Origin: Plakobranchus ocellatus
Lineage: Eukaryota > Mollusca > Gastropoda > Plakobranchidae
NCBI GenBank assembly: GCA_019648995.1
Contig: BLXT01007695.1
Location: forward strand, 622,999 to 657,294
Direction: 5' to 3'
Length of the DNA: 34,296 nt
A program made the position numbers and the translations under genes. Below the pieces are notes generated by a model. It was not told the DNA's origin, did not search any database, and was given only the letters and a program-made list of their open reading frames with translations. This document shows positions 11,101 to 22,420 of this stretch, one piece after another; the stretch's first letter is position 1; each line of letters begins with the position of its first letter.

Positions 11101-12500
11101 ATCAATTTGAAATTCTTGTGAAAGACTTGAAACCTCGGTTTTTTTTTCAATTTGAGGAAAAATAATTCCTTGGGAATAAAAATGGTTCAGGTAGAAGAAA
11201 AAAACATATATCTATCTTTTTATTTGTTACAAAAAGATTTTACATTTACAGCAAATTTGGGTGGTCCATCCCATGAGCAGCCAAAAATATTATGACATAT
11301 CATTAACAAGTTACAATATTATTTTGGGACAACATTGAAGTTACGTAAGGTTCTACATTTTGTGTAATACTAAGTAAAATAGAATTTGATGACTGTGCAG
11401 GTGTTTGTGAGTTCCAGCTATGCAGGTAATCTGGAGTTTTATAATATGTTAGAGAAATTTATATATATACACATATTAGAATAATCATATATATATATAT
11501 ATATATATAAAACCATACATGATGTAGCTGTATATATGTATTAAACAGACATTATCACTGGTTTGATACTGATAAAAGTTACTTTCAAATCAGATTCAAT
11601 TTGCCAATTACATTTTTCAATTGTTAAGAAAAATTTCAGTGATATCTATGAATATAGGCTATATGTAGTAGGGAATGAAAATAGGAAAAAAGCACCAAGC
11701 TTCTAAATAACTACTAAAAATATAAGGATGTGTAATGACTGTAAAGAAGCTGATGGAGACAAACTACTTGTACAAACTAGAGGCAAAATTTGTTATGTTG
11801 GTACTGATTATTAAGGTGGAAGCTATCCTATTGAAACACATTTTATTTTGTCTTGAACATGCATAAAATGATTCTTACTCTAGTCCTTGATGGAAATGAG
11901 ATTTCATAGAAAGCAAACTGTTCTTTCCTGAACATTTACCTCTTTCATAATTGGATTTAAAAAAGACAGAAACTGAAGTATTTGGTTTTTGGCAATATTA
12001 TAAAAAAATTTGTATCTTCTATTCAGGTACTATTGAAGAAAGATATTGAAACCATTAAAGAGAAGCTGTCACCATTTAGAATTTATGCTACCAAAGCAAA
12101 TAGTGTTTTAAAAATAAGAGGGGCAAAATGTTCATTGTATCTTTGATAATTTTGTAGTTTTGTCTAGAAATGTGAAGTCCAATTAACAAACGTTATTTTT
12201 TTTCATAATTCATTTGCTATTAGTGACTCTTAAACACAGACCTTTTGTCTCCTAAATTTCATATTGGTTTTCCTACTATTCCTAGAGATATATAAGCAGA
12301 GTTTCGTAGCTGATGTCTGTTTTTGCTTAGCCTTATTAACTCAATTAACTCAGAGCTGCCAATGGAACAATACGAATGACCTGAGCGTCCGCTAACATTA
12401 TGAAAGAAAAGCAGCAGAGGGAGAAAACTCTGTCCAGATGTGGGAAAAAAAATCCGGACACAAGGAGTTAACTTTATTTTGATTCTTACTTTGGATCTTA
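8138..12500. other. AT-rich stretch, no supported gene
   Basis: Only short open frames without splice support on either strand. It contains an (AT)n run at 11487-11509 and many A/T homopolymers. The upper part may be downstream of, or within, the end of the syntenin transcript. Confidence 0.5.
11487..11509. repeat. (AT)n microsatellite
   Basis: Uninterrupted AT dinucleotides, with a shorter imperfect AT run just before them (11460-11470). Confidence 0.85.
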
Positions 12501-12567
12501 GGTTTCCTGTTTTTGGAGCTTTCCTGTCTAAACCTTGAATTATAAAGAGACCTATCATAATTCCCTC

Positions 12568-14831
12568 TTTATTGGATTGCACTATTACTATTACACGTTA
12601 AAATATTTTTTTAAGCACATATATATATAGCCCTTTTAGGTCTATGATAGATAATTGTATCTGAATGTTGTTTTTGTCCCTTTTGTTAAGTACATTAAAA
12701 AAAAACTGAACAAAATTTAGACAATGATTACTATTTTAAAACTACAGAATAGTGAATGATGAAGTCTCAGAATGAATAACAACAAGTTTGTTTCTGAAGA
12801 AAGAAAAAAAAATGAATCTTACTCAAGACAAGTTGAGAAGTAGAAGTTATACAGTGGCGTCAACATTTTGTGATTTATAAATCAAATTATATGAAGTTTC
12901 AAATTATTAGTATGTTTGGGTTTACAAATGATTGTTCTTTTCTCTACTCCGCAGAAAATATAAAGCAGATTATCATACCCAAACCCCTTGTTACTTATTA
13001 TGTAATTTATGGACAGGACAAAATTTTAGCCTGAAATCTAAATTTAGAAGTGAGATAAATTATACATATATGAAAAGATTTAAACATGTCAAAATCCATG
13101 ACTAGAGAAGGCATTGTCAAAGTCAAAGGGAAATAAACAGCTTGATGCTTCAATACCACACTGTGATACTTCTTAAAATTTCTCACTTAGTCAAAATAAT
13201 TTCTTTCATAAAATGAAAAGAATTTAAAAAAAGATATTAAGCTTTGATAATAATATTAAGAAAATGAGTCACAATTCTATTTTTTTTTTTTTTTTTTTGT
13301 GGGATAGTCTAAAGAAGGTGATACAATTTTGCAATATCAATATTAGAAAATATTAATATCTACAAGTCTGGAGGTTTTAGACTCTTACATAGAATAAGTT
13401 CAAAATTCAGATTGACACTCAAAATAAAAAAAAAAACCTGGAGGTGAACACTTTAGAGCATCTCTTATTTAATCAACAATCATGAATCAAAACATAAATT
13501 GACAATTGTGTGCGTAAGATAACCTTACAAGTATGAAGAAAATAACATTCTCATATCAAAAAAGCATGCAGTAAACTTCTTACATAATTTTAATCATATA
13601 TTATTTTCAAAAAAGCAATACATTAGCAACAGTACATGACAAATAATTGTTGCCACCTACGTTTTTTTTTTTTTTAATTTTATACTTTAAAAAATTGTTA
13701 CCAAAATTTGTTGATAAGGAACAACTTAGTTAAATCATTCAAGTTGCATCACGAATGACATAACATGATCAGGGCTGGAGTGCTGAGGTACTGTTTTTAA
13801 ATTCATAATTACTTAGTTTTCTTAATATTGTGTGTAAATTTCTGACTAAATTTAAATTAAAATTTTGAAAACATGCTTTGAATACAATGTGCATTTTCAA
13901 TCAACAACCCCTGATATTCAATGAAAATAATTTTTTTACCAAAATTTTGTTTTCTTCCTGTTGCATGACCTGACTTTTAATAGAGCCTATCTAAATAAAG
14001 TAATATTGATGCTTGAATTGTCTTATATATGTCCCTTTAAAAGAAATTCTGAAAACGAATTCTAAAATATCACAGCCGAAAGAATGGTTTGAGGGAAAGT
14101 GCAAACTGTTGATGATGATTTTTCTGTTCATCTTTTTTTTTTTTTTCAAAATTTTTTTCAGATTCAAAAAACATTGTAATGAAAGTAGACGATGAGCAAT
14201 AATAAAATGTGTACTTATGTCAGTTGAATAGGAAATATTATAAAAATATATGCATAAAACAAACATGACTCAAAAAAAAAAAAATGTTAAAGGGATAAAG
14301 TTGCAAAAGCAATGTCTGAGCATCTCAAGACCAGACAAAACAAGTCACTTGTCACAAATACAGATAACTTTTGGAAAACCACTTTAAAAAAATGTTTTTC
14401 TTTCCTACTATAATACTAATGTTATGCTTTACAAAAGTTAGAAAAAGCTTATAGCTCCAAACTAACTTCTTGATTTATCATCCAATTCATTGAGCACACA
14501 CAAAAATGGATTTAAGGTGCTTTTAACAATTTAACATGTGAGAAATGTTACTTAGACTGGTTTCAAGACAGCCTTCCCTTTAATATCACAAGTTGAAATC
14601 CAAACAGAATTAAAAGAAGAAAAAAATTTAGTTGCAAGCTACTTTTTAAAACTCTAAAATAAGAGTTAAAAAACAATGTTTTTGAAAATTAACATAAGAA
14701 ACCTTAGATTAACAAAACAACTGCCATCTAAACAAAAGGTTCTTTACTGCATTCACATTGTGTTTTGGTTGTGGATGCTTCTTCAAGCAATACTTTAAAT
14801 GGATAATCAGGACAGCCAGCATGTCTGGTTT
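12568..14831 (-). other. probable syntenin 3' UTR (extent uncertain)
   Basis: Directly downstream of the syntenin TAG on the minus strand. The nearest canonical AATAAA that I find reading downstream is at 12568-12573, about 2.26 kb after the stop. An ATTAAA at about 14579 would give a 3' UTR of only ~250 nt. Long A/T tracts and no other exon are seen. Confidence 0.35.
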
Positions 14832-14886
14832 CTACAAGTCTGGGATAGAGTGATCCATCAGCTTCTTCATAAGACTAGTTCCCATG
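14832..14886 (-). CDS. SDCBP: syntenin coding exon 7 (C-terminus and stop)
   Basis: ATTTTCAG acceptor, then [17 protein letters not shown] and TAG at 14834-14832. The [12 protein letters not shown] end matches the conserved tail of syntenins. Confidence 0.96.
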
Positions 14887-17800
14887 CTGAAAATAAAATA
14901 TAAAAAAAAAAACATGTCATATGAGTCTATTTAAGTAAGACTAAGAATCTGGTTCAGTATTGACTAATTTTCAATGAAGTATTTTTTTTTTCCAAAATAC
15001 TTTCCAATAGTGAACACTTTTTTTAATGCATTTTGTTTGTGAGAGACCCAAATATGCATGCTATTTTAAAAGAAAAGAAAAAGAAAAATTACCTATTAAG
15101 CTACTGTATCTTTTCAAGATTACCATTTGTTTTAGATACTAATTAAATTAAGTAAATACACAATTTTTTTTCCATGAACTGTTTGGTCCATTCATATACA
15201 CAGACTTAAGAAAGAAACAAGAATTTTGTATATTCATGAAACCTGTAATATATCAAAATAAATATTGATCATGAAATATAAAGTTTGCAAGGATTAAAAA
15301 GAATATATGTTTAATACATAAAATACAAATAAAACAAAGTATCTGTTTTCAATTTGCTTTTAAAAGAATAAACTAATTTAAATAGCTTTTTTTTTTAAAT
15401 TAAATGGGGGAGGGAGTAATATAGGTTTCAGTATTATGTTTTCAAAAAAAAAAAAAAAGAAAAAGAAAAATTATCTATTAAGCTACCATATCTTTTCAAG
15501 ATTACCATTTGTTTTAAATACTTTACTCACCATTTGACAACATGATCATAAATGACACAAGGCATGACAGTGACTGTGACTGTTCTTCCACAAGAATCAA
15601 TGATTTCTCCAATCTCTTTGTCCTTTTTAAAAAAAAAGGAAAGATATAAATGCAAAATTCTTTAAAGAAGGACAGCATAAACCTATAGCTTAATAGCAGT
15701 TAAGCAATTTCATCATTAAGTCAAAATCATTCATGAATACAATTGGAGAAAGGTAATATTTTCCTTTTTGTTTTATTCAACCTGTTTGTGCTATTCAGCC
15801 ATATTGCTTTACCATTAACAGTTGCCTTTTTTTTCCCCATCAAACATATTTCAGCAACAGAATTAGCCTTGGTTTTTAACACTGGCTTACCCATTTCTAG
15901 TTGGTTTGATTGTTTTGTGTTTTCATTTTTTTTATAAGGGGGAAAGGACAAGAGAGATCAAATAGACATGTGCAACTTTGACTTGAGTAAAGTAGACTGG
16001 AATTAGTTTTTGGAAAGCACTTTGAGAAGGAATAAACATCTTCGAATGCCTGAACTTATATTTACAAATCATTAGGACTAAGCTCAAGACATAATAATAT
16101 ATGCACACCAAAAGAACACTGACCTTGAGCCCAACACAATTCTGACCACCTATCTCAATCAGTTGGTGGTCAGTGAGAAGACCATTGCGGGCTGCAGAAG
16201 AATCTTTGACCAGGGATTTGATGCGACCATCCTTGAATACAAAGCCAATGTAGCCATTGCTGTCTTTTTGCATCGTTACAGTTCGCTCAAATGGCCTGAG
16301 ATAGACATTATAAAGTAATTTATAAAGTGATTAGTCTAAATCATTTGCCCCAAGGCAGTTTATCTTGTAAAATGAAAGCAATGATGCAAGAAAAATCATA
16401 GTCGTTTATCTTCAAAAGACTTTACAAAGTTGGTATTTTTTAGGAAAAGAAAAACTTATCACCTCTTTAAATCTTTTCAATACGATGTTAAACCATGAAA
16501 CTGAAATCTGTGCCTAGATTTGAAGTACACAACTATCACTTATCAGAATTGTTTGAACAGAAAGGATAAAAAATTAAATATTTATGACCCTCCTCTGCAG
16601 ACCACTAAATTCAGTCTCATTTTTGCCAAACATGTACTTTTATCTATGTGCTCTTCAATTCCACGTACAGTACATTTTTAACCACTAGACTGCTATGAGG
16701 TTAAATTTGCCCCCTTTTATAAACCTCAAATAGGATCATATTTTTCGCATTGACCATTGCATGACAACTTAATGTCTACAGTTCTCCACTGGAAAAAAAA
16801 ACCCGAAAGGAATACATTAACAGTATCATGGAAACATTTTCCATGAAAAATGAATATGGATGAGAGCAGATTAATATTCTCAAACTCTTCTTTAAAGTTG
16901 TTCAGAGTAGCAGCAGTCATTTCCTATAAGTTTATTTCAGCAGTCACATGTTTGAAATTCAACTAAATTTATGTTTTGGCTTTGAAAAACAACTTTGTCC
17001 TGCCTTGTCTACAAGAAAAACTTTAGACTGACCTGTCTCTAACAGCCATCTCTATACGAGCACCATCTGCCTTTTGGAGAAACTTGTGAGCTTTGTCATT
17101 ATCCCAGCCTGCCACTGTTTGGCCATTGATCTGCAGGATTTGGTCTCCGAATCTCAGCCCTGCCATTGCTGCAGGGAGTCCAGTTTGAACAAATGCCACA
17201 AACAGACCCTTGAAAAAAAAATAAAAGAATAAAGTGTAACAGACCCATTGAACAGACTTTGATACAGTTACTTCTCTGCAAATGAAAGAACACTATTATT
17301 TTATGAATTATGGATTATGGTATTATGTTTACTATAAAAATAGGAGGAAAAACAAGGTATATTTTTTATTCAACTGGCAATTTGGTTTTATTGAAAGAGA
17401 GATAGGCTGAAATTAGAAAAAGTTCAAACTAGACATGAATATTTCTTAACAATTTTAAATATGTGTTAGACTGAAACAATAATTTTTATCTTTGATTCTA
17501 AAGCTTTGGACCATTCTCAGTAAAATTCCTTTTGATACCGGAACGATCAACAGCACAAAGTGTTTATCACACTTCAGCAGTTGCCTGTTTGATTTTTTGA
17601 CTTATGAAGTGATTAAAAAATTGATCAAACAGATCCCAGAGAACTAAACAGTTTGTTTAGGAATAAATTCAATGAAATAATCAATAAAAAACAAATTTCA
17701 GATTTGATATTCATAAAGCTGGTTACTCTTTCTGACCAAATTTAAAAAGTGTACTTTTTGACAAGCTTTTAGACAAATAATTTTTGGAAAAATCTCAAAG

Positions 17801-19152
17801 AATTCTAGAAAAAAAAATATTTACAGAATTTTGATAATGTGATATCTTTTGTTTCAAATTAAATTTTCAGAATTATAGGCATCCTTATTTTTCTTTTGAT
17901 TAAGATGATGCTTATACACAAATTCAAAAGTTTTATGTCTGTTACTAAAAAATTTTTATTTTTCTTTTCTTTTGCTTGGATGTGAATCAGCTTAACTGAT
18001 TTGAAAAAAAATCTTACATTATTGACATGTCTGATGCGAAGACCAATTTTGCCATCCTGGTTCTTACAAACAACCACTTCCCTGATGCCCGACTTTATCT
18101 CAGCTCTAGCCAGTCCAAGGCTGTTTCCTGTAATAGGGGCTACCTGTTTCTGTCCAGAAGGGGTCTCTCTGATGCCTACTTGCATGCCCTTACATGGACA
18201 ACATAGTAAAGGAAAAGACGAAAGAACTTAAAATATTTTAAATATTTTGGTTTAGACATTACAAATAATTGTTTTGCATTAGCAAGAATCGTTCTCGTGC
18301 CATACCGCTTTTTAATGCCACAAACACATAAATTTTGCACTGTTTGAGCTTAAAATCTAGAGAAAACTATTAGGAAACACTGGTAAGTATTTTAAAAAGA
18401 AAAGTAAAAGAGATTGTGAGATGCAAGATTGAGAATTCAGATCCATCTTTCACATTGATAAAATAAAGTGCTCTTTTTTCCTTTACGATCTACAGTTTAG
18501 TAATTATATCTATTAATGAAAAGAAAACATAAAGCATCAATCAGAGATTGTTTTTCTGTGTCTATCAGTACGCCCAGTATCTGGTGTTTTTATCTATTCT
18601 TCATAAGATCTAATTTAATTACTATTTAAATTTCCTACATAAGTTACATACAAAAAGATCCAGAGAAAAAAAGAAAAACAAAGAAAAATGGAAATTTACA
18701 AAATATTCTAGCTCTTTTTTACCTGTGATGGAACAATTTGCATCTCTTGTACCATTTGTGGAGTGATCTGTAGCCCCATGTAATCAGACAGAGTGGGATA
18801 AAGACTTCCACCTCCTACACTAGCAGCCTGGGGCCCAGAATATGCAGGTGGTTGGTTGCTCGAAGGATGAGGGTATTGCAATGGTGGATTTGTATTATTT
18901 GTGATGACATGTTCATGGTTGACTTGTGCCTTTGAAAAAAGAAAAATGAATGTGCATGTTTTTAAAAAAATCTGACATTGAAAAATCAGCTTGCATACTG
19001 GATAAATACAAATATAACAAATGCAAACGTATGTAAATTAAAACTCAAACAAGCCAATGCTGCATAAAGATGGAATCAAAAAAAAAAATTTTCACACTTA
19101 CAGTTCTCAGCTGGTCAACGCGCATATCTTCTAAAGTTGGATACAGAGACAT
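14832..19152 (-). CDS. SDCBP: syntenin (tandem-PDZ adaptor), complete coding region
   Basis: Seven exons on the minus strand: 19152-19102, 18929-18723, 18188-18018, 17208-17033, 16295-16124, 15622-15531 and 14886-14832. They sum to 924 nt, 307 codons plus TAG, with all phases consistent and all introns GT-AG; human syntenin-1 is 298 residues. The protein starts [17 protein letters not shown] and ends [12 protein letters not shown], both near-identical in kind to vertebrate syntenin. Two LYPTL motifs (residues 3-7 and 60-64) are the ALIX-binding LYPxL type. PDZ1 (about 120-200) has the binding loop KIGLRI (133-138); PDZ2 (about 205-280) has YIGFVF (217-222). In known family members the PDZ pair binds C-termini such as syndecans and acts at plasma and endosomal membranes in cargo sorting and exosome formation. 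The start is the first ATG after a TTTCAG acceptor at 19177, so a non-coding 5' exon lies further upstream. Confidence 0.97.
15077..15140 (+). repeat. intronic direct repeat, copy A
   Basis: 64-bp segment in the last syntenin intron, about 90% identical by eye to copy B at 15459-15522; shared words include TTTTCAAGATTACCATTTG. Confidence 0.85.
15459..15522 (+). repeat. intronic direct repeat, copy B, touching exon 6 donor
   Basis: Second copy of the 64-bp intronic segment. It reaches the GTGAGTAAAG donor of syntenin exon 6 at 15530-15521, so the duplication breakpoint lies almost at the splice site. Confidence 0.85.
15531..15622 (-). CDS. SDCBP: syntenin coding exon 6 (end of PDZ2)
   Basis: 92 nt, phase 0-2, donor GTGAGTAAAG. 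It encodes [20 protein letters not shown] and the strand leading to the C-terminal tail. The last two bases, TG, pair with C of the final exon for a Cys codon. Confidence 0.95.
16124..16295 (-). CDS. SDCBP: syntenin coding exon 5 (most of PDZ2)
   Basis: 172 nt, CTCAG|G acceptor and CAAG|GTCAG donor. It encodes [20 protein letters not shown], then [11 protein letters not shown] and QNCVGLK, matching the second PDZ domain. Confidence 0.96.
17033..17208 (-). CDS. SDCBP: syntenin coding exon 4 (rest of PDZ1)
   Basis: 176 nt, phase 0-2, TTTTTTCAAG acceptor and ACAG|GTCAG donor. It contains [13 protein letters not shown] and the helix around [10 protein letters not shown], both typical of PDZ1. 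Its last two bases, AG, join the G of the next exon for Arg. Confidence 0.96.
18018..18188 (-). CDS. SDCBP: syntenin coding exon 3 (start of PDZ1)
   Basis: 57 codons, phase 0-0. It contains [16 protein letters not shown] and [19 protein letters not shown], the entry into PDZ1 and its carboxylate-binding loop. The acceptor (CATGTAAG) has a poor pyrimidine tract but the frame leaves no better choice. Confidence 0.95.
18723..18929 (-). CDS. SDCBP: syntenin coding exon 2
   Basis: 69 codons, phase 0-0, CAAAG|GCA acceptor and ACAG|GTAAAA donor. It encodes the flexible N-terminal region rich in Pro, Asn and Gln, with the second LYPTL motif followed by DYMGL, as in other syntenins. Confidence 0.95.
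19102..19152 (-). CDS. SDCBP: syntenin coding exon 1 (start codon)
   Basis: ATG at 19152-19150 in the context CACAATGT, 17 codons, ending before GTAAGTG. It encodes the N-terminal LYPTL motif. The exon begins in the 5' UTR at 19176, after AATTTCAG. Confidence 0.95.
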
Positions 19153-19176
19153 TGTGCTTAGCTCTTGTTTTCTTGT
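19153..19176 (-). other. SDCBP: syntenin 5' UTR part of exon 1
   Basis: Between the acceptor CAG at 19179-19177 and the ATG. It is purine-rich with no upstream ATG. The non-coding first exon and promoter were not located; candidate donors upstream are too ambiguous. Confidence 0.7.
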
Positions 19177-20109
19177 CTGAAATTAAAAGATGCTGCGAGA
19201 AGAAAATGAAAATGCGAGGAAAATAACATCACTTTACATTCACTGATTCATAATAATTGGAATATTTATTTTCTTTTATTAACAAATAAGATATTAACTT
19301 TTCTCATGCTAAAAGCTTTGAAAAAAAAATGCATTTTTAAAAATGACATTTGCACTCTCAGTGTTTAAATTGAAAAAAAAAAAAACAACAAACATGAAAA
19401 GCCACTGTTTCCCTTATTTCATCAGCCAAAAAAGTCCAGCTCAAAGCTCTTAATGAGTTTAATTCAGATTTCAATGTTGTTTTAAGAGAATTAACTAAGT
19501 AATTACTCTCTTTCTTGATTTGAGATACATAGATCTTGATCTTAAATCTATGGAAATGTCTCAATGTTTACAGTTTCAACAATAGGAGCCAATTATTTTT
19601 ATTCAATCAATTTGAACAAACCAAAATGGATAAAAATTCCCTCAGCCTTCACATGATGAAAAAATAAAAAGGTAGATTTTTATATTTCACATCCATCTAT
19701 CTTCAGCTACCAATATTAACGAAATGAAGAGCTAGAGGGCCAAGTATTAATTTAAGTAAATGGTCGCGATTAACAACATTTAACAAAAAACATATATGCA
19801 CAAAATAATTTGCGATGAAGAAGAATCTAGATCTACAAATTCATTTGTTAAAAACAAAACAAAACAAGTTCCATTTCATACACACACATGGGTTTTGAAG
19901 TTTTAAAAATTTTTGTTTCCTTTTCCGTTTGAAATCAGAACTCTTGCCATTAAATGTATTCATTATTTTTTTACATTTAAGCTATGTTTATATAGAAATA
20001 GGTTAAATTTTGCTGTCATGTGACAACCACCCATTACATTTAATCTTTGGAAATACTATGGCCAAGATTATTTACTGTTTTGGACAATTTTATGTGGTGT
20101 GAACAGAAA

Positions 20110-20410
20110 TTAGATCTAGATCTATATGCACCTAAAATCTCTTAAATAACTTTGATAATTTTTGGCTGGTCGCCCTGAAAGCGAGAGGTGCTAAAAGGGT
20201 AAAGAATCTAATCTAGATCTAGACCTAAATCTTTAGAATACTAGATATAGATCTAGACCTTTAGATTTAGTCCTAGAGTCCTAGACTAGAATTGAATAGT
20301 CCTGGCTACACAGTTAAATTTAAATTCAACAGAGGCATATGGGCATACGGCTCTTATGTAAACTTCATTTTAACTAGATAAAGAATGGGTCTAGATATCT
20401 ATTTCAGATC
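20110..20410. repeat. cluster of TAGATCT / CTAG words
   Basis: Dense irregular repeats of TAGATCTAGA-like and CCTAGA words, notably at 20112-20126 and 20205-20290. Similar words recur at 25945-25972 and 26831-26842. This is simple-sequence-like but not a regular tandem array. Confidence 0.6.
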
Positions 20411-20758
20411 TAATTTAGCACCACTATCCAAGTCTTCAGTTTCATTTTCTTTCAGTTTCATGCACATCACCGAGTCCAGAAATCTAGAAGCCTACGCCCT
20501 TGGTCTGGGTTCTGGTCCAAGAGACCCATTCGAAACCCTACTGTACTATTTAGGTAACACTTATGAGGTCTGATTTATTACCAACAATTATAATCCTAGG
20601 ATCAACGTATCGTCGTCGAAAATTTGATTGAAATGAGCAAAATCAGTCACCGAACTTCGCTTTAGGATCTTATAACCAGGATGCTTGTTTATCGTCTGCT
20701 GACCGATCAATAATAATGCCTTGAAATCTATTTTTAGATGATAGTCGTGAGAATGTAG

Positions 20759-20766
20759 TGACGTAA
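20759..20766 (+). promoter_or_regulatory. CRE-like TGACGTAA site
   Basis: Lies in the region upstream of syntenin in a patch with several CpGs. It could belong to the syntenin promoter, but the transcription start is unknown. Confidence 0.2.
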
Positions 20767-21011
20767 CTGGTCATATGGTTTTGACATCATCAAGGATTCT
20801 TTCAAAAGTTGAACTCGGTTCGAAAAGGAGAACAAAACTTCTGTAGGCAACGAATCAACCTTTTGACTTCAAACAAAATAAATTAAAATTTTCTTGTGGG
20901 ACTTGTTTACAGTTCTTTTCTCTTCGATCAGAATTATGGGCCTTACATATTCTGCGTTCTCTTCCTCTTCCTCCACTTCCATATTGCTCAACCTCTTCCT
21001 CCACTTTCATA

Positions 21012-21018
<7 letters not shown>

Positions 21019-21076
<58 letters not shown>
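21019..21076 (+). repeat. (TC)n microsatellite next to an assembly gap
   Basis: About 29 TC dinucleotides ending two bases before the N run. The true length is unknown. Confidence 0.95.
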
Positions 21077-21078
<2 letters not shown>

Positions 21079-21159
21079 NNNNNNNNNNNNNNNNNNNNNN
21101 NNNNNNNNNNNNNNNNNNNNNNNNNNNNNNNNNNNNNNNNNNNNNNNNNNNNNNNNNNN
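21079..21159. other. assembly gap (N)
   Basis: 81 undetermined bases. Short N runs also occur at 21627-21628 and 22310-22312, each inside a long G tract, so all three gaps sit in low-complexity sequence. Confidence 0.99.
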
Positions 21160-21609
21160 GGAAGAACCACTGGCGATCATGGCCCTGCTCTTAAACATGC
21201 TCTCTGTTAATCTTGCGTAAGGCTGATATAATGCAGTGTTGCATTCGATTTCAAATGTTCTTGACTCTTGTGTCGGCAAATGTGTGCAGGAAATTGTAGT
21301 TGCTTCTTATGGCTTCAATTGATGATCGTTCAAAGTTACCTTCTTACAAAACAGATTCATTGGGCTTTTTCCGTCTGTGATATATCCGTATCATACCTAT
21401 GTGAACCACGTATTCACTGCTTCCAATTTTCTCTCTATTTCCTTGTTTATTATCCAACATTCACTTCCAAGTTCCATAGGAAAGTACTGATCATGCATAA
21501 CGTTTTCATTACTCTGGTTTTGATGTACATACTTCTGTTTTAAAAAAAGGTTTGTTATTTTTGTTTGTAATTTTGTGTCACTATTGATTTCTTCTTTGCC
21601 CGGGGTGGA

Positions 21610-21631
21610 GGGGGGGGGGGGGGGGGNNGGG
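21610..21631 (+). repeat. G homopolymer interrupted by NN
   Basis: A run of G broken by two undetermined bases at 21627-21628. It is a possible G-quadruplex former and a sequencing obstacle. Confidence 0.8.
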
Positions 21632-21687
21632 CATGTATCTTTAGCCTTGGTTATTCTTTTTCTTACGTAGTTTATTTAGGCACCTAT

Positions 21688-21986
21688 CATCTGATATTAT
21701 CATGTAGCCAAAGTACCGGTATTTAACTTTATAACGTGTTTGATGTGTTCTCTAACAAGATTACATGTGGAGCTTGAATATTGCTTTCAGATGTCCTTGC
21801 ATTCTATTTGTATTGTAATTCAAAGAAAGGCCCGAAAACCATCTGATATTATTATGTAGCCAAAGTATTTAAACTTTATAACGTGTTTGATGTTTTTTCT
21901 AACGAGATTACACGTGGCGCTTGTAGGTTTTTCTTTCAGATGACCTTGCATTCTATTTGTATTATCATTCAAAGACAGGCCTGAAA
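21688..21986 (+). repeat. 152-bp tandem duplication, two copies
   Basis: Copy 1 is 21688-21839 and copy 2 is 21840 to about 21986. Both start CATCTGATATTAT, share ATGTAGCCAAAGTA, TTTATAACGTGTTTGATG, CCTTGCATTCTATTTGTATT and end near GGCC(C/T)GAAA. Scattered substitutions and small indels show it is not recent. Confidence 0.9.
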
Positions 21987-22291
21987 TATAATTTCATGGG
22001 CATCATGCAATTCACCAAAGGCGGAGTAAGGGAGAGGGTCAAATAGACATAAAATTACTTTAAAAAGCGACGACAAATTAGGAGGGAAAAGGAAAGGGGA
22101 AGAATAAAGTTGTGTAAGAACATGCGGAGAAAGGAGAACCAATTTGATATGTGACATAAGTCATTTCTAGCTGTTTGGCTTTCGTTGTGCCGATGCGCTG
22201 GCGGGCTTGGACCTTTAGCAGAAATGTCTATTATTATTAATCATTACTGCACCAACGCCTCCCCGAAAAAGAAAGATGGGGACTGGTAAGG

Positions 22292-22420
22292 GAAAAAAAA
22301 AGGGGGGGGNNNGGGGGGGGAGGAAAAGGAGGAGGAGAGAGGAAGGAGGAGGAGAAAAGGAGGAGGAGGAAGAGGAGGAGAGGAAGAGGAGGAGAACGAG
22401 GAGGAGGAGGAAAAGGATTA
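22292..22420 (+). repeat. long purine tract with (GGA)n
   Basis: Poly-A and poly-G followed by AGG/GGA/GAG repeats, almost entirely purine on this strand apart from one C at 22397 and a 3-base N gap at 22310-22312. The Arg/Glu-rich open frame across it is a by-product of composition. Confidence 0.85.

Noticed and set aside
12028..12150. Possible exon after TTCTATTCAG on the plus strand
   Set aside because: The frame is short and Lys/Ile-rich, has no good donor and no partner exon, and sits antisense just downstream of syntenin.
12259..12582. 107-codon minus-strand open frame
   Set aside because: No start context, splice support or recognisable domain. It lies in the likely syntenin 3' UTR; its composition could reflect a dispersed repeat, but I could not show that.
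20894..21279. Open frames across the (TC)n run on both strands
   Set aside because: Ser/Leu and Arg/Glu repeats from the microsatellite, bridging undetermined bases.
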